Origin: an uncultured Lachnospiraceae bacterium
Lineage (GTDB): Bacteria; Bacillota; Clostridia; Lachnospirales; Lachnospiraceae
Assembly (NCBI GenBank): GCA_910587765.1
Contig: CAJUNR010000005.1
Span: 62,001-126,000 of the forward strand
Direction: 5' to 3'
DNA: 64,000 bases
A program made the position numbers and the translations under genes. This document shows positions 1 through 9,879 of this stretch, piece by piece; positions within the stretch are counted from its first letter, which is position 1, and every line of letters starts with the position of its first letter. Below the pieces are notes generated by a model, which ran no database searches, had not been told where the DNA came from, and worked only from the letters and a program-made list of their open reading frames with translations.

Positions 1-359
1 CTGACAGCATCACACCGAATGCCCGCGTTATGACAAAACTTTTGAAACTGTTCCGCATTCGTCCAGGAAAACTGGCTGCTGGTCGCATAAACCTGATCGA
101 ATTTAGTCAATACACAAAACCCATAATCCTCCATAAAACGCCGGAAATAATGCGCCGACTTCTCTGCTGTAGAAAGCGAACGGGGATAATGATACCCCAT
201 ATGTACCCTCGCCTGATTAATGTAAGTAGCCCTGGAGAACGCCTTACTATCATATTCAAGCACTGTGATATGTTCATTTCTTTTTGCGCAGTACAAAGCA
301 GAATACAAACCATATAAACCCGCGCCTATGATTATTTTATCTCTTGTTATTGTATTCAT
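1..359 (-). CDS. FAD-dependent oxidoreductase, N-terminal part (runs off left edge)
   Basis: About 119 codons of the N-terminus are visible; the gene continues beyond position 1. The first residues form a dinucleotide-binding turn (IIIGAGLYGLYSA, GxGxxG type) followed by an acidic residue in TVLEYD, as expected for binding FAD ribose. The following block (NQARVHMGYHYPRS) resembles D-amino-acid-oxidase-like FAD proteins often found in polysaccharide loci. The start is the ATG at 359, nine bases after the stop of the upstream membrane protein gene, with a weak GAGATG ribosome site. It is the last visible gene of leftward operon A. The substrate cannot be told from this fragment; oxidation or isomerisation of a sugar nucleotide is one possibility. 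Confidence 0.75.
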   Translation of the reverse strand, partial: MNTITRDKIIIGAGLYGLYSALYCAKRNEHITVLEYDSKAFSRATYINQARVHMGYHYPRSLSTAEKSAHYFRRFMEDYGFCVLTKFDQVYATSSQFSWTNAEQFQKFCHNAGIRCDAV

Positions 360-368
360 TTATTCATC

Positions 369-2270
369 TCACATTTTATATTTCTTTACAATTTGCTTTT
401 TAAACATCATGGGGAAAGGGTCAACAAAATAATCCTTATGATAAATATACTTTTCACACAAATAAACTATTGCAATAAATAAGAACGGAACAATATGAAT
501 CATTGTTCTTGCATATTCTGAGCAAGTCAAAATCATTGTTGAGAGAAATATCCCCCAAATAAAAGCAGAAAATCCACATGCCAGCCATGCTATTTTCCCC
601 CTGGCAAAATTAAAAATAGATATAAATAAAGTAATACCTCCTATCAATAATCCGTGAATAGGTTTGACCAAATTTGTCATTGTATCTAAAATACGAAAAT
701 AAGTCCTAAAAGAATCAGACACGTTTTCTCCTTCTTGTGCGTATGTACCAAAATCGTACTGTAATATTTCCATACTTATATTCCATTCATCTTTTATATA
801 TTGTGTTATGTTATTTATAATACATTTTTTTGCAATTTTTTGTGATTTATTTTTTCCATAATAGTTTAGCACCTCTGTCATAGCAGACCATGTAGTCGCA
901 TCGGATTTTTCTAATTCTACTTGAACTTTTTGAACAAATTCTTTATCCTCATAATTTTGATAATAATCCCTTTCCATACAAACATATAGTAATTGTCGCG
1001 GCATTGGATCCGAAATTGAAAAAATTCCATGTGCCATGTAAAAAATACCAGAATATATCATGATAGCACTCCAGCATACCAACCAGGTTATAAATACCTT
1101 TTTAGTATTGGCTTTTTTATATAAAACCCGAATCAATAGAAAAATCAACAAAATGTAAAAAAGCAACAAAAAAGATGGTCTTAAAAATATCAAAACGAAC
1201 AGAAGTATAATTGCCTTTATTCCATTTTGATCATTTCTTATATAATCAATAATATAATATGCAAAAAATACAGTACCTGATAAAGCAAATGATTCCGTTA
1301 AAATCACATAATCCCATCCACACACTACAATTGTTGTTCCATACATAAATGTAATTATATATTTCATTAATGACAATTCACTTATCATATTGCATATCTT
1401 GTACATATATATAACGCTAATGTACGATACAATACATTGAACGGCAACAACAATATTCAAATAATTATCAGTTCCTGATAATTGTTTTATAATTTGCAAA
1501 ATTAATGGATATACCGGAGTTCTTCCTGCTTGCGTAAAATCCATATGTAGTAACGCTTCAAAACTGTAATCAATATATGTGAAGGAGTCGGGGCAAAGAA
1601 GTCCCCATTGCCAATAAGCTGCATAAAAACTCCTTATAACCAAAATAGAAAACAAGAAAGAAATCTCTAACGTAAAACCCGAAAAAGTGTTAGAAGTACG
1701 AGCTGTATTTTTCAAAATATGTTCTATATAATATTTGCAAAAAAGCAATAAAGAAAAAATAAATGCGTAAACAGCAATATTTGTTATAAAACTATAAAAT
1801 CTATGATTTTCTTTAGCAAATGTTGATGGAATATTAAATTTTAAAATTCCGGGTTTTTCAGAATATAAATCTATTTTTTCCGAGCAGTTTTCTGACTTAA
1901 TTTCAACAATTCCACTCCAGGTATGCTTTTCAAACGTAATACTTGAATTATTTGGACTTTCAAAAACAATTTCTAAAGGGACACTGGTAACACTGTCAGA
2001 ATAAATAGAATTATTTTTATAATGCCATCCGTCGGGCAATTCAATATCACCCGGGAAAACATTACTATTATTATCTTTAATTTCCCGCACCCATACTTCC
2101 GCTGAATTTGAATTATTATTCTTATCACCAGTTGCAATTATCGAAACAACAAAGTTTTGATTTGAATTAAAATAAACTTTATTTTTAACAATTGCGAAAA
2201 CAAATAAACTAATTATTCCGACAAATAGTATGCTTTTAAACCTTCCAGAATATATTCTTTTTATATCCAT
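369..2270 (-). CDS. Multi-pass membrane glycosyltransferase-like protein with N-terminal extracytoplasmic domain
   Basis: About 633 aa. One N-terminal membrane segment (about residues 10-27) is followed by a soluble domain of roughly 120 residues (EVWVREI, DGWHYKNN, HTWSGIVEIKS) and then many hydrophobic helices. The stretch PDSFTYIDY...GRTPVYPLIL resembles the first-loop acidic motif and following helix of GT-C type enzymes that use lipid-linked sugars, but no exact family is certain. I place the start at ATG 2270, after GAGGAAG; an upstream GTG at 2282 overlaps the stop of the previous gene as GTGA and is also possible. The N-terminal domain recurs as a separate small protein in operon C (46665-47090). 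The gene is visibly more AT-rich than the promoter-proximal half of operon A. Confidence 0.75.
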   Translation of the reverse strand: MDIKRIYSGRFKSILFVGIISLFVFAIVKNKVYFNSNQNFVVSIIATGDKNNNSNSAEVWVREIKDNNSNVFPGDIELPDGWHYKNNSIYSDSVTSVPLEIVFESPNNSSITFEKHTWSGIVEIKSENCSEKIDLYSEKPGILKFNIPSTFAKENHRFYSFITNIAVYAFIFSLLLFCKYYIEHILKNTARTSNTFSGFTLEISFLFSILVIRSFYAAYWQWGLLCPDSFTYIDYSFEALLHMDFTQAGRTPVYPLILQIIKQLSGTDNYLNIVVAVQCIVSYISVIYMYKICNMISELSLMKYIITFMYGTTIVVCGWDYVILTESFALSGTVFFAYYIIDYIRNDQNGIKAIILLFVLIFLRPSFLLLFYILLIFLLIRVLYKKANTKKVFITWLVCWSAIMIYSGIFYMAHGIFSISDPMPRQLLYVCMERDYYQNYEDKEFVQKVQVELEKSDATTWSAMTEVLNYYGKNKSQKIAKKCIINNITQYIKDEWNISMEILQYDFGTYAQEGENVSDSFRTYFRILDTMTNLVKPIHGLLIGGITLFISIFNFARGKIAWLACGFSAFIWGIFLSTMILTCSEYARTMIHIVPFLFIAIVYLCEKYIYHKDYFVDPFPMMFKKQIVKKYKM

Positions 2271-2278
2271 TTGCTTCC

Positions 2279-4345
2279 TCACTGTTTCAATAGCTGATCA
2301 AACCATTTTCCAAATTCTTTAACCTTTATACTCCAATCCCATTTTTTTATTGATTCAATATTTTCCTCAGAAAGTTGAATAAATAGTTCTTTATGTAATA
2401 TTAAATATTCTATTTTTTCTGCCAACTCTTTGGAATTTCTTTTTTTTAAAACAAATTGTTTCTGCATCTCTCCAAAACATTCCGGAACCAGCCCTACATC
2501 TGTAGAAATCACAGGTACACCACAAGCCATAGCTTCTAATATCGGATTTGGCGTCCCTTCATGAAGAGAGGCGCACACATAACAATCTATTTGTGCATAA
2601 AAATCTTTCATTTTATAATGAGGTATGAGTCTATCCTGCCGATCTGATAAAACCAATTCAACATCATACCCTTTTTCCTGTAACATTTTAATTGCAGGTT
2701 TTATAATAGTATTTACACCTTTTAAGTCGCCTGTGATCCAATGACTATTCCCTACCCATCCTATATATATCGTTCTACCGTTCAATGTTTTAAATCGTTC
2801 AATATTCACTGGATGAAATTTCTTTAAATTAACTCCGTCAGATATAATTCTATCAGGGCGTAACTTCAACTCTGACATTTCATTATACAATTTATATAAT
2901 TTTCCTGAAGACACTGCATAATTTGTTATTATGGATCTTTCATTACAGAATAATTTAGGTGTTATTTCACTTTCTGGTCCTGTCAGGCATAAATGATCAT
3001 ATACCTCCGTCGTTATAATCTTCCCATCAATATACTTACTATGAAATTGTTCCTCTGTCATTCCAAGATCCTTTATTCTATTTTGCACATATTCGCTCCA
3101 ATAAGAAGTAATAAATCCCCGCCAGAAAACATGTATAATATGACAATCCTCTCCCAGCATCAAAACATCTGCAAAATTGTCTATATCTGTCTCATATATT
3201 CTTTTAAATCTAAAATTATTTCCTAAATTTGATATAATCTCATCAGCAATATGGTCTAATGCCCAATCGTTTCTATCTACTACTAACAAAATTTTTGGTT
3301 TTTCCTTATTGCATTTTGAGTCTTTGATCCCAATATCGTCTTGACGTTCTTTTACCCAATTATTTACCGCCTGATTCCAAACTCCAAAACCTGATTTTTT
3401 TTCAAACCACATTGCAGATTCATACAATTTCTGATTAGAAAAACGTCTCTTTTCATACTCCTTGTCATGATCAGCGGATGGCTTGGGATGTTCATGGTAT
3501 AAGCTTATCATTCCACAACATCCGACTTTAAAACCCTTTTGGAATACTCTTACTGAAAATTCTGTGTCTTCAAATCCCACAAACATATGATCATCAAATC
3601 CGCCAATACCGAAAAAAGTTGATTTATTAATTATCGCGGCTCCTCCCGGAATTGCTGTGCATAAAAAACCAGATTCTTCAATGTTCATTTCAGGATTATC
3701 GAAATGAAATGTGGATCCTATAGCTATCGAACATCTATTCCCCAAATTCTCTACATATAAATTACCGCCATATATTCCTACATTTTGATTTTCTTTATCT
3801 ATTAATGGCATTGCAAGAAATTGCACGCCTAATGCATTGATGTCTTTTTGTGCTTGCCTTAAAGGATTGCTCGTAAAGTAAAGATCATTGTCCAAAGACA
3901 TAATCCAGTCTGTATTAACCTCTTTAAATAACCGGTTTCGCCCGCCGGCAACTCCATAATTTTTTCCAAATTCGATCATTCTGCATGAATAGGGCATTTT
4001 TTTCATATGTTCACGCAAAGCGTTTTTTTCAATTTCTATTGAACCATTATCCCCTATCAGAAATTCTCCTTTGAAATTTGGCAAAAACTCAGCAACGGAA
4101 TCCATGAGTCGTACAGAAAGAGAAGAGCGATTCATTGACAGTATTGCTATAGTAAGATGTTCTCCATTTTCTCCTATATTGTCCAAAGAGAAATGACCAG
4201 GATAATCTTCTACACCAATTAAGCGGTGAAAATCACTTGTATAATATGGCCATTCTTCCACTAAATATCCTTTTTGCAAATTCCCTTTGTTCAAAATTTC
4301 TCCCTCATTTCCACTGTTTATTTCCAAAAACGCAGTAAATTCCAT
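2279..4345 (-). CDS. Bifunctional glycosyltransferase: GT2 domain followed by GT4 domain
   Basis: 688 aa. A GT-A fold of family 2 occupies roughly residues 60-330 (LTIAILSMNRSS, then the nucleotide/metal site SLDNDLYF and the GFEDTEF acceptor-side motif). A GT-B family 4 domain follows from about residue 350, with DGVNLKKFHP, GWVGNSHW and the donor-binding motif HEGTPNPILEAMACGVPVIS. It probably adds two sugars in sequence to the operon A glycan at the cytoplasmic face. The ATG at 4345 lies inside the end of the preceding gene and has a poor ribosome site. A TTG at 4294, preceded by GAGGGAG at good spacing, is an alternative start that would leave a 24-nt gap. Confidence 0.88.
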   Translation of the reverse strand: MEFTAFLEINSGNEGEILNKGNLQKGYLVEEWPYYTSDFHRLIGVEDYPGHFSLDNIGENGEHLTIAILSMNRSSLSVRLMDSVAEFLPNFKGEFLIGDNGSIEIEKNALREHMKKMPYSCRMIEFGKNYGVAGGRNRLFKEVNTDWIMSLDNDLYFTSNPLRQAQKDINALGVQFLAMPLIDKENQNVGIYGGNLYVENLGNRCSIAIGSTFHFDNPEMNIEESGFLCTAIPGGAAIINKSTFFGIGGFDDHMFVGFEDTEFSVRVFQKGFKVGCCGMISLYHEHPKPSADHDKEYEKRRFSNQKLYESAMWFEKKSGFGVWNQAVNNWVKERQDDIGIKDSKCNKEKPKILLVVDRNDWALDHIADEIISNLGNNFRFKRIYETDIDNFADVLMLGEDCHIIHVFWRGFITSYWSEYVQNRIKDLGMTEEQFHSKYIDGKIITTEVYDHLCLTGPESEITPKLFCNERSIITNYAVSSGKLYKLYNEMSELKLRPDRIISDGVNLKKFHPVNIERFKTLNGRTIYIGWVGNSHWITGDLKGVNTIIKPAIKMLQEKGYDVELVLSDRQDRLIPHYKMKDFYAQIDCYVCASLHEGTPNPILEAMACGVPVISTDVGLVPECFGEMQKQFVLKKRNSKELAEKIEYLILHKELFIQLSEENIESIKKWDWSIKVKEFGKWFDQLLKQ

Positions 4346-5607
4346 ATTTTCCGAACTGGCTGCATTAATTTATAACTGATACTATGCTTATATCGTTCAA
4401 ATTCGTTGACTGCTGTTTGTAGCGTGCATGCTTCTCTACTTAAATTATCGATTATGTTTTCTTTTTCAAATAGAGCTTTCTCACTACCTTCTCTTTGCCG
4501 TATAAGTGTATCTTCTATATTTTTTATTTTTGCTTCATATTGACTTATACGTTCCCACAGATATCTTTTCTCAATATTTGCCACCTCTAACAAAGAGGAA
4601 GTCCGTTCATTTTGTATTCTGGATACGCGTAGTTCCTCTGTTAAATCAAGACGTTCCTCTTCTGATTTTAGATATTCTTGCTCACATATTTCTAATTCCC
4701 GGGAAATGTGATTGTGCTTTTCCTGCAATTGTGTACGCTCTTCCTGCTCGCATAATAATTGCTCCTCTAAATCTTTAATTTCTTTTTTATGATTCCGGTT
4801 CCATGCCTCGATGTCGGCAAATACAGGTTCTTCCGGATCAATAAACATTTCCCTTGGAAAAGAGACAAGTGTATTTATGCTTTCATTGTGTCTATCTCCC
4901 CAAATTCCCAGATAATAATTAGCATTCCAATGATTCATATAACGATCTGAAGATATATAGAATGGAAATTCTATCAGTTTTTCTTTGAACATTTCTGTCA
5001 TTGTAAGATTACTTAATTTATTTTCTTCTGGAAATTCACATTTACTTTGTGGAATTGTAATAAATCCGTTTGCAGCAAATCCAAAATGCCATGCGACATC
5101 TTCTCCTAAATATTTTTGAGAAAGTTCACTGAAGTCAAACCATGTAAATTTTCTTTTATGATAGGGATTTTCTATATGCTCATTTTTGTAGTAGTAGGGG
5201 TCATTAGGACATGATACCAGAATCGTTCCGTCATTTTTAGCAACCCGCCTTAATTCCGCAAGAAATTTTTCCGGGTAGTCTAAATGTTCGATTGTTTCGT
5301 AGGACACAACTACATCAAACGAATTGTCTTCAAAAGGCAAAACTTCTACCGTATGATTTATAAAAGACACGCCTTTACCCGCGAACTTTTTCTGTGCGAC
5401 ATTCAGTGCATCTTCTGATATGTCAATGCCAATTACTTCGGATGCCCCCCATTGTTTCATCAGAAAACTTCCATATCCTTCACCGCAGGCTGCATCCAGT
5501 ACTTTTTTTCCGTTTATAAATTTTTTGGCAGACAAATATCTGTTTAAGTGAATGGAAGCCTCTATTGCATTATATTTTGAATCATCTGAAAAATCTAATC
5601 TTTCCAT
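4318..5607 (-). CDS. SAM-dependent methyltransferase with C-terminal coiled coil
   Basis: 429 aa. The N-terminal half is a class I methyltransferase: motif I VLDAACGEGYGS near residue 36, an acidic residue after strand 2 (GIDIS), and later motifs SYETIEHL and GTILVSCPND. Residues of about 255-400 are strongly heptad-like and charged (EEQLLCEQEERTQLQEK and similar), predicting a long coiled coil. Methyltransferase plus coiled coil recalls WbdD-type chain terminators of ABC-exported O antigens, in which the coil measures chain length. That role is inferred from architecture and from the exporter genes in the same operon. Start ATG 5607 follows AAGGAAAAG. Confidence 0.85.
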   Translation of the reverse strand: MERLDFSDDSKYNAIEASIHLNRYLSAKKFINGKKVLDAACGEGYGSFLMKQWGASEVIGIDISEDALNVAQKKFAGKGVSFINHTVEVLPFEDNSFDVVVSYETIEHLDYPEKFLAELRRVAKNDGTILVSCPNDPYYYKNEHIENPYHKRKFTWFDFSELSQKYLGEDVAWHFGFAANGFITIPQSKCEFPEENKLSNLTMTEMFKEKLIEFPFYISSDRYMNHWNANYYLGIWGDRHNESINTLVSFPREMFIDPEEPVFADIEAWNRNHKKEIKDLEEQLLCEQEERTQLQEKHNHISRELEICEQEYLKSEEERLDLTEELRVSRIQNERTSSLLEVANIEKRYLWERISQYEAKIKNIEDTLIRQREGSEKALFEKENIIDNLSREACTLQTAVNEFERYKHSISYKLMQPVRKIWNLLRFWK

Positions 5608-5657
5608 TTTATCTTTTCCTTTTATTTAGTTTGTTTTAAATAATAAAACCCAAAATA

Positions 5658-7232
5658 TTATTCCAGCATATGCCGCAATTGATAACTTAGAGTATGCACA
5701 AGTTTCATTATCTTTCCACATCTAGTCTCATAAATATGCTTAATTTGCTCTTCCAGTTCCTGTTTTTCACACCTTAGATTTTCCAGTGCTATTTCATATT
5801 GAGCTTTCGACTTTCTCAGTTCATTCATGATTGTTTCCTGTCCTGCTTTCATCTCCTGTAACTCATCTCTAAGGCGCTTTGTCACACTGGTTGATTGATC
5901 CAGCGCATACTCATCCATCACCGTCTGAAACTTCACCCCACATGCTTCTGCCACAACTTTATCAAGAATCAACACATGCGAAGTCGGCGATAAATAAATC
6001 ATTTTATCAACTCCTGCCATTTCTGTATCCAATGCCTGTCCACGCGCTGCATACCTGTCCCAATTGGAATCTGTAGCCGGAGGTAGATGCATCAGCCTGT
6101 ATCCCATATATTGTTTACCTGTTTCCGGTGCATCGGAATCTGTGAGCAGTATGATCTCCCGGCCTCTCGCCGCATGATAATCAGCATATTTCTTTATGAC
6201 AGTATCCATCGCTTCATATCCCACATAGCGGTAATATATAGCGATTTTTTTCGTTTCTTCATTTTTCAGGCTCTGTTCAATTTTTTCCTGTTCTTCAAAA
6301 AAGGTTCTCGCCAGCGCGCCGATGATCTCTCCAGGCGTCCAGTATTTCAATAGTATCTTGAATCCTTCCGGTTGATTCGCCTTTTCCAGTTTCCTGTACC
6401 AGCAGTCCGCGCAATCCCAGAGTATATCGTTATAAAATTGCGTATAAACATCTTTATACTTTTCAAAAACATTCTGTTCTTGTAAAAATTCTTTTACTCT
6501 GTCGGCAACGACAGCACCATTACACCTTTTTCTGAACCGTCTCAAATCCAGGATCGAAGCTCCTGTCACTCCCGCGCCTAATCTGTAAAAATAATATTTT
6601 TCTTTTATTCCGGCATATGACTTCATAAAAAACAGCAGTAAAAAACAGATATAACGGTCTTCCGCGGCCACATACTTCCCGTCATCCAGCCATTTTACAG
6701 CCTGCCTGCAGCATGTCCCATTCCATACTTTATTTACCAGATTACAGTTGAGCTTACCTTCTATGAAACATGCCCGAACAAGTTCTTTTTCCGTAATCTT
6801 GTCTGTAGACGGTTCCATGAAATTTCGAGTCCATTCTGCCAGCTCTTCAGATATTTTTTCGTCATATAACAATTCTGTTCCAAACTGTATTACATCCACA
6901 TTTACATCTTCCATGCTCTTATACAGTTTCTCACATGCGTTCAGTGCTATATAATCGTCACTGTCCAGGAACATAATATATTTGCCGTTAGACGCCAGCA
7001 CTGCATCCTTCCGTGTTTTGCATATTCCCTGATTTTCTTCATGGCAGATCAGCTTCACCCGTTGATCTTTTTTCCGAAACCTTTCCAGAATTTCCAGTGA
7101 CCCATCCGTGGAGGCGTCATCCACACAGATGATCTCAATATTTTTCTCCGTCTGTTTTACAACGCTCTCCAAACACTGCTCCAAATATGCCTCGACATTA
7201 TATACCGGTATCAATACAGATATTTTGCTCAT
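5658..7232 (-). CDS. GT2 glycosyltransferase with C-terminal coiled-coil tail
   Basis: About 524 aa. The family 2 domain is at the N-terminus: ISVLIPVYNVEAYL, the CVDDASTDGS nucleotide-binding loop and the MFLDSDDYI metal-binding motif. A middle region of unknown type (about 330-450) ends in a charged coiled coil (about 455-515). The start is placed at ATG 7232, five bases after AGGAGA; an in-frame ATG at 7253 lies upstream and overlaps the previous gene. It sits between the DUF4422-GT8 protein and the methyltransferase-coil protein. The shared coils could allow assembly, which is only a suggestion. Confidence 0.88.
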   Translation of the reverse strand: MSKISVLIPVYNVEAYLEQCLESVVKQTEKNIEIICVDDASTDGSLEILERFRKKDQRVKLICHEENQGICKTRKDAVLASNGKYIMFLDSDDYIALNACEKLYKSMEDVNVDVIQFGTELLYDEKISEELAEWTRNFMEPSTDKITEKELVRACFIEGKLNCNLVNKVWNGTCCRQAVKWLDDGKYVAAEDRYICFLLLFFMKSYAGIKEKYYFYRLGAGVTGASILDLRRFRKRCNGAVVADRVKEFLQEQNVFEKYKDVYTQFYNDILWDCADCWYRKLEKANQPEGFKILLKYWTPGEIIGALARTFFEEQEKIEQSLKNEETKKIAIYYRYVGYEAMDTVIKKYADYHAARGREIILLTDSDAPETGKQYMGYRLMHLPPATDSNWDRYAARGQALDTEMAGVDKMIYLSPTSHVLILDKVVAEACGVKFQTVMDEYALDQSTSVTKRLRDELQEMKAGQETIMNELRKSKAQYEIALENLRCEKQELEEQIKHIYETRCGKIMKLVHTLSYQLRHMLE

Positions 7233-7249
7233 GAATTCTCCTGCTGATT

Positions 7250-9109
7250 TCATTTTTCAGGCCTTCCGAACACCTTATACCACATCTCCCTCGCTTTATC
7301 CCGCCTCGCGCTTCCGTCCGGCAGGAAGAAATAAATAATCCTTGATTTCAGACTTATATAATGCTTTTTATGATTGTCATGAACCGCATTGTCCGCCATG
7401 TGCTTCGCCAGCCTCTGCACCAGCACTTCGTAGTATGGCGTCCGCCGTGCGTACTCCCAGAACACTTCCCCAAATTCCTCGGAAGGCTCATCCCACGGCT
7501 TGCAGAAACCTGCATAATGGATGATATACGGATCCTTTTTTGCTTCCATATACGCTTCATAAAGCGGTACCGGGTCCCACACGATAACATTCTTGATCCG
7601 TTCCCCATAGCAGTCAAAAATATGATTCCACTTAAGATCCAGATAAGCAACCCTCCCCTGGCACAGCACATTCAAAATATCCTGATCCGAGTATCGGTAC
7701 AGATCCTGATCCGAAATTTCCAAAAGTTCCTTAACCGTTGTCACCCTGCGCATCTGCGGTACATTGAAAATCAGAACTCCGGCCTGAAAGTATGCATACG
7801 GATCTTTTAATTTCAATGTTTCCTTGCTGTAAGCCAGTGTCGTGGCGCCGGGAATATTTAACTGCCCTATAAAATCCGCATCCAGCGTCGCTGCGATCAG
7901 ACGATCGCCTATCTCCACCTGATGCAGAAGAGCCAGGTCTGCGTTAACAACCAGATCACAGTCCAGATATATGACTTTCTCATAATGTTCCATAAGATCC
8001 AGGATCAGGAAACGGTAAAAAGTCTCTGTCGTGATATGCTCTCTGGCATCCAGCGTATAGTCGGCCACAATACTTCCTATGTTAATAAAAGTAAGCCGTA
8101 TATTTTTCAGGCCTTTTAATATACCGCTGATCCTGCGCTGATTACAGGCTGTGATATCCGTATGAAAAATAACGATATCATATTGATTTTCCGGGTCTGT
8201 ATGTTCTTTTATGGATTCCAGGCAGGTACAAAGTATCGGCGCATAATAATCGTTGGCTGCCAGCACCACCGGCACGGCTTCCTTACAGGATGGGCGTACA
8301 GGCTCCACAGTATCCGTATTTTTGAACAGAGCAATCTGCAGCGTTCCGAGACGATAATCTCCCTGCTCCTGCAAATATACATAGTAAATCCCCAGCAGGC
8401 GTTCCGCCAGATGACCGATTGTCCGGAAACTCTGCACACAATAGAGAGAAGTATCAATCCTTTTCTCGCATTCTGCCAGCACGCCGAACAGAAATTCCGA
8501 ATATTTTTCAAACAATTCTTTTTTCATGATGAACATGTTGCAGGGATAGGAGACATCTCCCTTCGCATATTTGTCCGCAGCCGGATAGAAATCCGGATAT
8601 TTCTGCCTGATCACATCCATCATAATGTCAAAGTCTTCCACATGAAGCTCCGCGGCATTTTTATAATGTTCCCTTACATTATCTGCCCCTAACTGTCTGG
8701 TTCGTATCCCCTTTGCAATCAGGAAATCATACTGCGTTACCTTCTTTTGAATCGTATCTTCGTCTATCTGCAGCTCCAGTATCGCCCGGGTATTGATATA
8801 CGGGTACTCGATTGTACCCCATTGGCTCTCTTCCAGCTTTTGATCACTGAAGGAAAAATATCTTCTGTAATGACAGAATCCATAATAATCATAATCTGTG
8901 TTCTTCCATGCCCAGTACTGTGTGGTCAATTCACAGTAAGACTTATTTTTGACGGATATATGATCCCCTGTATTGTCTTTTACCAGATCTGTTCCGCCTT
9001 TTTGAAAATCCGCCCCGGCCAGCACATGTTCAAAAAGAGGCAGTTCAATTTTTTGCGACACTTTATTCGGCGTGTGTGTTACAAATATTTTGATTCGGGC
9101 TTCATCCAT
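7250..9109 (-). CDS. DUF4422-GT8 fusion glycosyltransferase
   Basis: 619 aa. The N-terminal part (about 5-230) matches the DUF4422 pattern seen in capsule enzymes: KIFVTHTPNK at the start, then YCELTTQYWAWKN and GFCHYRRYF. The second half (about 275-560) is a family 8 glycosyltransferase: PVVLAANDYYAPILCTCLES, VIYLDCDLVV with its DxD metal site, and a late HYAG motif before KPW. Two transferase modules in one chain suggest two successive sugar additions. Start ATG 9109 follows a GGGAG site. The gene sits directly downstream of the exporter genes in operon A. Confidence 0.88.
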   Translation of the reverse strand: MDEARIKIFVTHTPNKVSQKIELPLFEHVLAGADFQKGGTDLVKDNTGDHISVKNKSYCELTTQYWAWKNTDYDYYGFCHYRRYFSFSDQKLEESQWGTIEYPYINTRAILELQIDEDTIQKKVTQYDFLIAKGIRTRQLGADNVREHYKNAAELHVEDFDIMMDVIRQKYPDFYPAADKYAKGDVSYPCNMFIMKKELFEKYSEFLFGVLAECEKRIDTSLYCVQSFRTIGHLAERLLGIYYVYLQEQGDYRLGTLQIALFKNTDTVEPVRPSCKEAVPVVLAANDYYAPILCTCLESIKEHTDPENQYDIVIFHTDITACNQRRISGILKGLKNIRLTFINIGSIVADYTLDAREHITTETFYRFLILDLMEHYEKVIYLDCDLVVNADLALLHQVEIGDRLIAATLDADFIGQLNIPGATTLAYSKETLKLKDPYAYFQAGVLIFNVPQMRRVTTVKELLEISDQDLYRYSDQDILNVLCQGRVAYLDLKWNHIFDCYGERIKNVIVWDPVPLYEAYMEAKKDPYIIHYAGFCKPWDEPSEEFGEVFWEYARRTPYYEVLVQRLAKHMADNAVHDNHKKHYISLKSRIIYFFLPDGSARRDKAREMWYKVFGRPEK

Positions 9110-9130
9110 AGTTCTTTCTCTCCCTCAGCA

Positions 9131-9862
9131 TCAGTAACTCATGTACTGCTTATATCTTTCCAATACTTCTGTCGTATCTCCAATCTCTGTGATCAGTCCG
9201 TCGTTCATCCACAGAATCCGGTCGCACAGCTTTTCCAGTGTCTCGATACTATGGGATACAATAAGTACGGTTCTGTTCTTATCACCGATCAGCTCTTCCA
9301 TCCTTGCCATGCTCTTTTTTTTGAAATGCTCATCTCCCACGCTTAATACTTCATCAATCAACATAATATCCGTCTCCAGGCTGGATGTGATGGCAAACGC
9401 AAGCTTGGAATACATACCGCTGGAATAAGTTTTCACAGGCATATCTATGAATTTCCCCAGTTCTGAAAATTCGATAATCGCTGCTTCCTTCTCCTGGATT
9501 TGTTCTTTATTAAATCCCAGCAGCATACCTGACAGGAAAATATTATCTCTCCCGGTCAGACTGTCTTTGAACCCGACGCCCAGCGACAGCAGGGACACAG
9601 AATGTCCTTTCAAGTCAATGGAACCTTCGTTGGGGCTGAATACCCCGGCAATCGCCCGAAGCAGCGTCGATTTCCCGCTTCCGTTTTTGCCTGTGATACC
9701 AAGTATCTCTCCTTTTTCCACCTGAAACGAAATTCCTTTTACTGCCTCGAATATCTCCGCTTTTTCCGCGTCCCGCCTCAGCAGGTTCCTTTGTATGGAA
9801 AAATTTTTCATCAATTTATAATGAATATGCACATTTTTTACTTCTATTGCTGTCTCCGCCAC
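9131..9862 (-). CDS. Polysaccharide ABC transporter ATP-binding protein (Wzt type, short form)
   Basis: About 243 aa. Walker A is GKNGSGKST, the signature region reads YSSGM, Walker B is DIMLIDEVLSVGDE and the switch histidine is in VSHS. These are typical of the ABC-2 glycan/teichoic acid exporter ATPases. Unlike the ATPases of operons B and C it stops just after the nucleotide-binding domain, with no C-terminal carbohydrate-binding domain. Exported chains may therefore be recognised differently or not be end-modified. Start: a GTG at 9862 has AAGGG eight bases upstream; a GTG at 9871 is in frame but badly placed. It pairs with the permease 17 nt upstream. Confidence 0.93.
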   Translation of the reverse strand: MAETAIEVKNVHIHYKLMKNFSIQRNLLRRDAEKAEIFEAVKGISFQVEKGEILGITGKNGSGKSTLLRAIAGVFSPNEGSIDLKGHSVSLLSLGVGFKDSLTGRDNIFLSGMLLGFNKEQIQEKEAAIIEFSELGKFIDMPVKTYSSGMYSKLAFAITSSLETDIMLIDEVLSVGDEHFKKKSMARMEELIGDKNRTVLIVSHSIETLEKLCDRILWMNDGLITEIGDTTEVLERYKQYMSY

Positions 9863-9879
9863 TATGATCACCCTTTGCT

